A stretch of DNA of 62,347 bases, from positions 1 to 62,347 of the forward strand of contig NZ_LXSQ01000009.1 of assembly GCF_001648475.1 (NCBI RefSeq), written 5' to 3'. This stretch comes from Eikenella halliae (lineage in GTDB: Bacteria; Pseudomonadota; Gammaproteobacteria; Burkholderiales; Neisseriaceae). This document shows positions 17,547 through 23,072 of this stretch, one piece after another; the first letter of the stretch is position 1, and each line of letters begins with the position of its first letter. The position numbers were made by a program, and so were the translations under genes. The notes beneath the pieces are model-generated. The model made no database searches. It was not told the DNA's origin and saw only the letters and a list, made by a program, of their open reading frames with translations.

Positions 17547-18181
17547 GGTTGCTCCTTGTTTATCGGTTGCCCAGTGATCAGGCTCCGCGTCACGTCTTTG
17601 CCTGCCGCTGCCTTTTCTTTGTTGTTAAAAATCTCTTCGAAGATGACAAATAGTCTGCCTGATTGGGTTTTTCCGTATTTGCGCTCTAGGTAGGTTGGTG
17701 AGCTTATGATGGCGTCGATGGCATCACGCAGGCTGTCATATTCGCCGGAGCACCAACCCGGCAACATAACTTTGCCGATGGTATTTTCCTGGTCGGCAAG
17801 CCAATCCAGCCGGGCGGTATCGGCCCAGCCTTGATCTATGCTGGGGTGGGTTTCGAGGGTGTCGGCTTCGAGGTCGATTATGCGGTTGCTCGGCAAAAAT
17901 ACGGCTTCGAGGTTGCCGGCGGCGCGGGTGATGTGGGCGCTCTCCGCAATCTCAAGCAAGCGGATCAGGCAGCGGCGGCAAATGTCGAGGGATTCTTTTT
18001 GCAGGGATACGGGGGTGTCGTCGTGCAGGATGTTGAGGAGGTTGCCTGCGCCGATGTGTTCCCATTCGCCATCTTCGCCGCCTTCGGCGGGCGGGATGCT
18101 GCCTGCGTTGATAGCATCTACGGCAAAAGCTAGGTCGCATAAAGCATTAATATCTTCGGGGGTAGCTCGGGCGATTTTCAT
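17543..18181 (-). CDS. Phage protein with RLDWLADQ motif and primase-like C-terminal segment
   Basis: 212 residues of unknown function. Residues 121-182 (TARLDWLADQ, LRDAIDAII, GRLFVIFEE) resemble the neighbouring 129-residue protein. Residues 174-205 (SGRLFVIFEEIFNNKEK, then LITGQP) also resemble the prophage's own primase-helicase around residues 687-717 (SGKLFIVFEEVFNTKQK, then MITGKT), with about 73 percent identity over 45 bases. It overlaps both neighbours by four bases and is part of the early operon. Confidence 0.65.
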   Translation of the reverse strand: MKIARATPEDINALCDLAFAVDAINAGSIPPAEGGEDGEWEHIGAGNLLNILHDDTPVSLQKESLDICRRCLIRLLEIAESAHITRAAGNLEAVFLPSNRIIDLEADTLETHPSIDQGWADTARLDWLADQENTIGKVMLPGWCSGEYDSLRDAIDAIISSPTYLERKYGKTQSGRLFVIFEEIFNNKEKAAAGKDVTRSLITGQPINKEQP

Positions 18182-18462
18182 TTTTCAGTCTTCATATTGT
18201 GCATTTTCATCCATGTTTCGGCGGCCTGTTCGCGGCTGGATTCCAGCCAGGCGGCGAGGTCGGAAACGTTTACAAAAAAAGTCGTTTTTTGGGATTTGTC
18301 CGCCTGGAAAACCGGAAAGGGCAGGGTTTGCACTTTGGCGCGGCGGCGGGCTACCTCTATGCTCAGGTGCGGCATAAAGTCGGCGCAGGCGGTTTCGAGG
18401 GAGATAACCGGGGCGCGGTAGCGCAGGGCGAGCATAAAGCCGGTGTCGATGGTGGGATTCAT
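18178..18462 (-). CDS. PrtN-like activator
   Basis: 94 residues, start ATG 18462 with GAGG upstream. The sequence MNPTIDTGFMLALRYRAPVI, then CADFMPHLS, ARRRAKVQTLPFPVFQADKS and VNVSDLAAWLE follows the layout of the pyocin activator PrtN family. PrtN turns on bacteriocin and tail genes in Pseudomonas after RecA-driven repressor loss. Here it lies in the early operon of a phage with a Mu-type tail and could play an analogous role. It overlaps the downstream gene by four bases. Confidence 0.65.
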   Translation of the reverse strand: MNPTIDTGFMLALRYRAPVISLETACADFMPHLSIEVARRRAKVQTLPFPVFQADKSQKTTFFVNVSDLAAWLESSREQAAETWMKMHNMKTEK

Positions 18463-18473
18463 CTTTTGCCTCG

Positions 18474-18710
18474 TTATTTGTAGGGCGTGTTTTGGATTTC
18501 GGCGATTTTTGCTTCCCGTCGCTGCAAGGCGGCGGGGCTGATGGCTTGGTATTTGTTGCAAGCCGGGGTTTTGTAGGGCAGCGAGCGCCAGCTTTCGCCG
18601 TGGGCGCAGGCTGCCATCCAGTGGCGCAGCATGGGTACGGGTTTGATTTCGCCGCTGCTGCTTTTGTAGGTGGTTTGCCAGTGGCGGCAGGTTAGGCAGG
18701 TTTTATCCAT
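18474..18710 (-). CDS. Cys-rich small phage protein
   Basis: 78 residues. It has CLTCRHW near the N-terminus, CAHGESW in the middle and a third Cys region (PACNKYQ). The spacing C-x2-C ... C ... C suggests a zinc knuckle. The function is unknown. It lies two bases downstream of the 94-residue gene in the early operon. Confidence 0.6.
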   Translation of the reverse strand: MDKTCLTCRHWQTTYKSSSGEIKPVPMLRHWMAACAHGESWRSLPYKTPACNKYQAISPAALQRREAKIAEIQNTPYK

Positions 18711-18712
18711 CG

Positions 18713-18997
18713 CTATTCGCCCCGGTAGTGATACTGTATGGTGCGGGCTACCGGCAGGCGGTGGTTGGCTTTGTTGCGGATGTCGGCATCGGCGGCGTAG
18801 AGGCTCTCGACGTAGGTATGAATGGCGGCGGTGTCGCTCTGCTTAAAGGTTTTTTCGGACACTACGTCTATTTCGCCTGGGCGCGGTTTGCGGGTGCTCC
18901 AGCTGTGCGGGGCGTTTTCGGCCGGCAGGTATCCCATGAGTTCGGCTTGGATGGTTACGGTGTTTTTGTGGTGGTTGTAGAGATAGCGCAGGTTCAT
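18713..18997 (-). CDS. Early phage protein, unknown function
   Basis: 94 residues from ATG 18997 (MNLRYLYNHHKNTVTIQAEL), with no recognised domain. The ATG overlaps the upstream stop (ATGA), so it is coupled to the signal-peptide protein before it. The longer in-frame extension lacks a ribosome site and was not used. Confidence 0.55.
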   Translation of the reverse strand: MNLRYLYNHHKNTVTIQAELMGYLPAENAPHSWSTRKPRPGEIDVVSEKTFKQSDTAAIHTYVESLYAADADIRNKANHRLPVARTIQYHYRGE

Positions 18998-19254
18998 TTC
19001 CCGCTCTCCGGCTCGTACACCACCCCACGCATAACTTGGTAATCGTCCATTTCTTCGTACTGTTTGGCCGCTGCCGCTGCGGCGGCTTCGGCCTGCAGGT
19101 CTTTTGCGGCGATGATTTCGGCGCTGGTGGGCTCGCTGGCGGTGTTTTGCGCGGCGAGCTGCAGATAGGGGTCGTGCGCGTCGATATTGGGCACGGCGGC
19201 CAGTGCGGTTGCGGCGATGGCGGCGCAAATCAGTTTGAGGATAACGGGTTTCAT
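18994..19254 (-). CDS. Small exported protein, unknown function
   Basis: 86 residues with a clear signal peptide (MKPVILKLICAAIAATALAA, cleavage near 20-26). An Ala/Glu/Gln-rich, probably helical mature region follows (AAKDLQAEAAAAAAAKQYEE). It is predicted to be periplasmic. A periplasmic product from a phage early operon could act on the envelope or on superinfecting phage, but nothing in the sequence shows this. Confidence 0.6.
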   Translation of the reverse strand: MKPVILKLICAAIAATALAAVPNIDAHDPYLQLAAQNTASEPTSAEIIAAKDLQAEAAAAAAAKQYEEMDDYQVMRGVVYEPESGK

Positions 19255-19457
19255 GATTTAGTCCCGGGTTGTTTTGTTTTAAAATCAGTTGATTGCTTGG
19301 TTTTAGTCCCTGCCTTGCGGCAGGCTGCCTGAAATAGGTTTGGTGCAGGTCTCCGGCTCCGTATTTGGGTGTTGCGATAAGGCCGGTCTTTGCTTTTTCC
19401 GTGGCCTGCTGCCGCTGTTTGCCCACCTGCGGCTTGGGCATGGGCACTACCACATGA

Positions 19458-19553
19458 TTACAACAATAGGATGCAGGCTGCCTGCAGCAGCACGATGGCC
19501 TGCGTGATAATGGCTAGGGTGATAAGGGTAAGCTGTACGGTGTTTTCGTTCAT
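19458..19553 (-). CDS. 31-residue hydrophobic peptide
   Basis: An AAGGAG site lies 8-9 bases before ATG 19553. The frame MNENTVQLTLITLAIITQAI, then VLLQAACILLL, is a single membrane helix after a short polar N-terminus. It sits between the signal-peptide gene and the DUF2303 gene, in the operon orientation. The simDUS-like CAGGCTGCCTGC falls inside its 3' half. The function is unknown. Confidence 0.5.
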   Translation of the reverse strand: MNENTVQLTLITLAIITQAIVLLQAACILLL

Positions 19554-19672
19554 TTTTTTTGCTCCTTGGCATGGGGCAGGCGGCTGTGATGCGCGGTTAA
19601 GGGAGAGACCGCTCCGCCGTTGTTGGCGGCAACCGCCTGCCCGATGCCGCCTGAATCAGGCGGCGGGAAGGT

Positions 19673-20527
19673 TTAGGCCGGTTTGCCGTTATAAATCGGC
19701 AGTTCTGGCAGGGCTTCGCGCAGGGCTTTGGCGATGTCTTGGGTGGCCAGCTCCATTACGCGGTGCAGCTGTTGCAGCTCGTACCACAGGATCAGGCCGC
19801 CGTTGTTTTTGTCGATCCTGAATTTGAGCAGCGCCTCGACAAAGTAGGTTTTGCCGCCCAAAAACGGGGTAAAGGCCACGCCGAATTTCTCAAAGGCTTT
19901 CAGGGTGGTATCGGTTTTGCCGGCGTCTTCGGACTGAAACACAAAATTCATGCGGCCGTCTTGCTCGCGGTAGCCTTGCTTAAAGGTGGTTTTCTCGGTG
20001 TATTCGAGGTTTAGGGCAAAATCCAACACTTCAGAGCCGGTGGGGTATTTGGCTGCCGGGTCGTCGGGGTTGGAGCTCACGATGTCGCGGGCGTTGTTGG
20101 TGAGTACGCCGGCAAACTGGATTTGATTCAGTTTTTCGCCGTCGTAATATTTCCACGCGTGGGCGGCAGGCGTTTCTACCGGGCTGTAGTCGATACCAAA
20201 ATCCTTAAAGCCGCTGGCTTCTGCGGTGTCGCCGTTGAGCAGGGCGCGGATTTGGATGTTGCCATTTAAAAAGTCGGCATTGATATAGATTTCTGTGCCT
20301 TCGGTTTGATGTTTTTTGACGTAGGCGATTAGGCTGTCTAAGTCGTGGGCGTTGGCAAAGCCTTTTTTACGGTCGGGGGTGGCGCGGTATCTAGGCATGG
20401 TGTCAAAAGACCAATCGCCGTTTTCGGCCGGGGCAAACACTACCGGCGTGCCGTCGGGCATGGCGGCGATAAAGGGTTTTTGTGCCGCGTCCAGTGCGGT
20501 GCGGATGATGTTGTTTTGGTTTTCCAT
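19673..20527 (-). CDS. DUF2303 (YfdQ-like) phage protein
   Basis: 284 residues from ATG 20527, preceded by CAGGAAA. Features are KPFIAAMPDGTPVVFAP near the N-terminus, then GFANAHDLDSLIAYVKKH and WKYYDGEKLNQIQFAGVLTN. These fit DUF2303, a family seen in many prophages and as YfdQ in E. coli. The function is unknown, although the genes often lie near recombination or replication genes. It follows the 118-residue gene. Confidence 0.75.
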   Translation of the reverse strand: MENQNNIIRTALDAAQKPFIAAMPDGTPVVFAPAENGDWSFDTMPRYRATPDRKKGFANAHDLDSLIAYVKKHQTEGTEIYINADFLNGNIQIRALLNGDTAEASGFKDFGIDYSPVETPAAHAWKYYDGEKLNQIQFAGVLTNNARDIVSSNPDDPAAKYPTGSEVLDFALNLEYTEKTTFKQGYREQDGRMNFVFQSEDAGKTDTTLKAFEKFGVAFTPFLGGKTYFVEALLKFRIDKNNGGLILWYELQQLHRVMELATQDIAKALREALPELPIYNGKPA

Positions 20528-20563
20528 AGTCGGATTTCCTGTTTTAGGGTTGGTAAATGGCAC

Positions 20564-20920
20564 TTATTTGGTGCCGGTGAGTTTGATTACTTTGGTGGAT
20601 TCGCCCGTGCCCTGCAGGTCGAGCTTGGCTTGGGCGGGGTCTTCGGTGGTGAGGTTGCCTTCGGGGGTGGCGAATACGATGCCGCCCTCACGTTTTTCTT
20701 TCGGCAGCTTGCTGGCGATGTCGTGGCTGATGCGCACGGTGCCGTCTTTGATGTTTTGCGAATCAATCGTCAGCTTGAGCGTGACCGTGGCGCGTTTGCC
20801 GTGCGACAGGCAGGCGGCTACGGCGGCGCTGATGGCTTCGCCCAGCTCGGTATCGAGCAGGCCGCTGTTGATGGCGCGCAGCATCTTGGTGGCAGGGATG
20901 ATTTTTTTATCTTGGTTCAT
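20564..20920 (-). CDS. Early phage protein paired with DUF2303
   Basis: 118 residues from ATG 20920 (MNQDKKIIPATKMLRAINSG), chosen because GGAG lies seven bases upstream; an ATG 12 bases earlier is possible. The sequence includes LSHGKRATVTLKLTI and SHDIASKLPKEKREGG. Genes like this regularly precede DUF2303 genes in phages. The function is unknown. Confidence 0.65.
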   Translation of the reverse strand: MNQDKKIIPATKMLRAINSGLLDTELGEAISAAVAACLSHGKRATVTLKLTIDSQNIKDGTVRISHDIASKLPKEKREGGIVFATPEGNLTTEDPAQAKLDLQGTGESTKVIKLTGTK

Positions 20921-20941
20921 GATGGTCTCCATATGAGAGGG

Positions 20942-21412
20942 TTAGGCGGCGGGATTGCCGTGTTTTTCAGCTACAGCGTTGAGCCAGTCTTTAGCGGCTT
21001 GGATTGCCGCCGCCAGCTCGTTGTCGCCGAGTTCGTGGTAACAAATTTCGTACTCCAGCCATGTTACCTTTGGCCGTAGTTCGATGCAGGCATATAGGAT
21101 GAGTGAGCCATAGCGGCTGTTGTATTCCACATCCACCGCTAAGATGCCGTTGCCCGTGAGTTGCTGCGCCAATTTGAGCAGGTCAGCCAGCGTGGGTTTG
21201 GCTTCAGCGGGCGGGGTGTCGTCGCGCACGGCTTCGGCGATGTAGGCGTTCGGCCAGCGGCGTTTGATGACGTCGTGGGCGGCGGCTTTGTGGTCGGTGG
21301 TGACGGTGCTGCCGGTTTCGATAACGCAGCTGCCGTCGGCGTATTCGGTGAGGGTGGCGGCTTGTACGTCTTCGCCGCCGTGGCTGGGCAGCATGATGGG
21401 GTAGGTTTTCAC
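20942..21412 (-). CDS. Early phage protein, unknown function
   Basis: 156 residues. No known domain was recognised. The N-terminal half has ATLTEYADGSCVIETGSTVT, and the C-terminal half has NELAAAIQAAKDWLNAVAEK, probably helical. It is the second gene of the leftward operon, with normal spacing to its neighbours. Confidence 0.6.
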   Translation of the reverse strand: MKTYPIMLPSHGGEDVQAATLTEYADGSCVIETGSTVTTDHKAAAHDVIKRRWPNAYIAEAVRDDTPPAEAKPTLADLLKLAQQLTGNGILAVDVEYNSRYGSLILYACIELRPKVTWLEYEICYHELGDNELAAAIQAAKDWLNAVAEKHGNPAA

Positions 21413-21458
21413 TTGGTTTCCTTTTTAGGTAGCCTGCCCGGGCGGGCAGGCGGCTTTT

Positions 21459-21689
21459 TTAGTGGATAATGGGCTCGATAAAGTAGGTGCAGGATAGGTT
21501 GCGGGCTTCGGCGCAGGCTGCCACGCGGTCTGAACAAATGATGCGGTTGCCGTCGAGCATCTCGATTAGGTAGTGCGGGCGGCGGCGGAAGTTGCAAACC
21601 TGTTTGAAGATACGGCCAACGGTGCAATCTCGATGAGCGTTGGCGATGCTGGAATCCATAACGTTTGCAATGTGGATGGTGGATGACAT
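21459..21689 (-). CDS. First gene of the leftward early operon, unknown function
   Basis: 76 residues (MSSTIHIANVMDSSIANAHR; ends YFIEPIIH). The centre (HYLIEMLDGNRIICSDRVAA) could be a small beta domain. It lies right behind the left operator cluster, the position used in lambda-like phages for early regulators or anti-host proteins. No function can be assigned. Confidence 0.55.
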   Translation of the reverse strand: MSSTIHIANVMDSSIANAHRDCTVGRIFKQVCNFRRRPHYLIEMLDGNRIICSDRVAACAEARNLSCTYFIEPIIH

Positions 21690-21729
21690 TTGATTTGCTC
21701 CATGTGTTGTTGATTTGTTAGAGCGAATA

Positions 21730-21818
21730 TTAGCGTAACGCTAATATATAAGCAATAGCGAAACGCCAACTATTTTATAGCGTTTTGATTTACAAAGTAA
21801 TATTTTTTAGCGTTTTGC
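21730..21818. promoter_or_regulatory. Left operator cluster
   Basis: Four related sites. TTAGCGTAACGCTAA at 21730-21744 is a perfect 15-base palindrome. TAGCGAAACGCCA is at 21756-21768, TATAGCGTTTTG near 21776-21787 and TTTAGCGTTTTGC at 21806-21818. They share the half-site TAGCGTT/AACGCTA with the cluster at 22611-22674. They are probable repressor or Cro sites controlling the leftward early operon. Confidence 0.7.
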
Positions 21819-21838
21819 ACAAAACAAGCATAAAAAAG

Positions 21839-21864
21839 AGGCTACCTGAAATTTCAGGTAGCCT
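21839..21864. terminator. Inverted DUS pair after the repressor gene
   Basis: AGGCTACCTGAAA is directly followed by its reverse complement, a perfect 26-base palindrome with A and T runs outside. It probably ends the repressor transcript before it enters the left operator region. Confidence 0.75.
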
Positions 21865-21882
21865 TTATTGAGGGAAACGGCG

Positions 21883-22584
21883 TTATCGGAATTGTTTAAA
21901 ACCCCAGCTTCCCTTTATTTTCCCAATAATATGAATATTATCCGCATCTTCCGGGCGAACTTCTTCATCGCGGTATTTGGGGTTATCGCTTATTATCAGT
22001 AAAACGCCGGTCGAGGTCATTTGCAGGCGTTTGGCTCTTCTGCCCGCTGGAGTATGGATGACATAAAGCCCGTCCCCATCAAAATAATCAATCCCAGTAT
22101 CTACAAATAGGATTTCATCGGACTCTATTGTGCCGCTCATCGAGTCTCCTGTGCCAGTAATGATATGGATGCGTGATATTGCACCGCCAAAATGTGCTTT
22201 TGCCCAGGATTCAGCTACAGCCACAAAATCAACAATCTCAACGGGGGAGTCATCTAATGTTCCTACGCCCATTTTGGCTTCAACATTTAACACGCTGAAT
22301 TTAATATATCCTTCCGGCACAATATAACCATCACCTAACATCATTACGCTATCCAACGGCTGATCGAACCACGCGCGCGGCTTGCCGGTGGCAATTTCTA
22401 TCTCGCGCGCTGTTTCAGACTTGAGCGATCGCGGCTTGCCGGTTCGAGAATCAGGGGTGGCATTCAGCCATTGGCTGATTTGAGAGGCTGATTTGTTGAT
22501 GGCTTCGCTCAATTTGCCTTGTCCGCCGTATTCGTCAATTAGCATTTGCAGGCGTTGGCGGTAGGTTTCTTCGATGGTTTTCAT
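21883..22584 (-). CDS. LexA/CI-type phage repressor with S24 peptidase domain
   Basis: 233 residues from ATG 22584 (GGAAAGGGAAAA upstream). An N-terminal HTH (about 8-65; GKLSEAINKSASQISQWLN) is followed by a C-terminal S24 domain with nucleophile S148 in GTGDSMSG and base K185 in GRRAKRLQM. These residues imply RecA-stimulated self-cleavage, so induction by DNA damage is likely. It is divergent from the Cro-like gene, and operators lie on both sides. Confidence 0.92.
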   Translation of the reverse strand: MKTIEETYRQRLQMLIDEYGGQGKLSEAINKSASQISQWLNATPDSRTGKPRSLKSETAREIEIATGKPRAWFDQPLDSVMMLGDGYIVPEGYIKFSVLNVEAKMGVGTLDDSPVEIVDFVAVAESWAKAHFGGAISRIHIITGTGDSMSGTIESDEILFVDTGIDYFDGDGLYVIHTPAGRRAKRLQMTSTGVLLIISDNPKYRDEEVRPEDADNIHIIGKIKGSWGFKQFR

Positions 22585-22610
22585 AAATTTTCCCTTTCCA
22601 ATGTTAGATT

Positions 22611-22674
22611 TTAGCAATTTGCTAAATTTATACTATATGCGAAACGCTTGCTTTTTGTTTAGCGTTTCGCTAAA
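22611..22674. promoter_or_regulatory. Right operator cluster between repressor and cro
   Basis: Three sites lie in 64 bp. TTAGCAATTTGCTAA is at 22611-22625, GCGAAACGCTTGC at 22639-22651 and TTTAGCGTTTCGCTAAA at 22658-22674. The outer two are near-perfect palindromes with TTAGC half-sites. They sit where divergent promoters for the repressor and Cro must lie. Confidence 0.75.
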
Positions 22675-22698
22675 CTACAAAAAACATTGGAGATGAAA

Positions 22699-22923
22699 AT
22701 GAATTTAAATGAGTACCTAAAGCGCGGTGGGCGTGGTTCGTTGGTCGCACTGGCTGAAAAAATCGATGCCCCTGCGCCGGATGTGAGCCGCTGGGCTTCA
22801 GGCCGCCGACCTGTGCCGCCCGCCCGCTGCGCTGCAATTGAAGCCGCCACTGATGGGCAGGTAACACGTAAAGACCTGCGCCCGGATGACTGGCAAGAGA
22901 TTTGGCCGGAGCTGGCCGCCTAG
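22699..22923 (+). CDS. Cro-like / YdaS-type HTH regulator
   Basis: 74 residues from ATG 22699 (MNLNEYLKRGG), chosen because GGAG ends six bases upstream. The body, GSLVALAEKIDAPAPDVSRW, then ASGRRPVPPARCAAIEAA, ending DDWQEIWPEL, matches YdaS/Cro-like DNA-binding proteins. It is divergent from the repressor and probably opposes it during lytic growth. Confidence 0.85.
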   Translation: MNLNEYLKRGGRGSLVALAEKIDAPAPDVSRWASGRRPVPPARCAAIEAATDGQVTRKDLRPDDWQEIWPELAA

Positions 22924-22936
22924 TTTCCTCTTTCTT

Positions 22937-22965
22937 CGGCACTCCCTCCCTTGTGCCGGGGTTTT
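22937..22965 (+). terminator. Terminator after cro
   Basis: CGGCAC and GTGCCG form the stem around a ten-base loop, followed by GGGGTTTT. It is the first of two in the cro-primase gap. Confidence 0.65.
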
Positions 22966-23005
22966 CGGCGGCTTTCTATTCTTCTTTTCCGCCGTTTTTT
23001 ATACC

Positions 23006-23040
23006 GCCTGCCGCTGTGTACGCAGGGGCAGGCTTTTTTT
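23006..23040 (+). terminator. Second terminator ahead of the primase gene
   Basis: GCCTGCC pairs with GGCAGGC across a 14-base loop and is followed by seven T residues. Together with the site at 22937 it would stop rightward early transcription unless antitermination or a downstream promoter operates. Confidence 0.75.
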
Positions 23041-23072
23041 ACGCCTTTTTCAGGCTACCTGAAAGCTGTGTT

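Noticed and set aside
18713..19453. 246-codon minus-strand frame covering two smaller genes
   Set aside because: Only its last 94 codons look coding. The rest overlaps the signal-peptide gene in another frame.
22902..23072. N-terminal extension of the primase-helicase
   Set aside because: It crosses two terminators and a DUS, is Phe/Pro-rich and unlike primases, and has no ribosome site.
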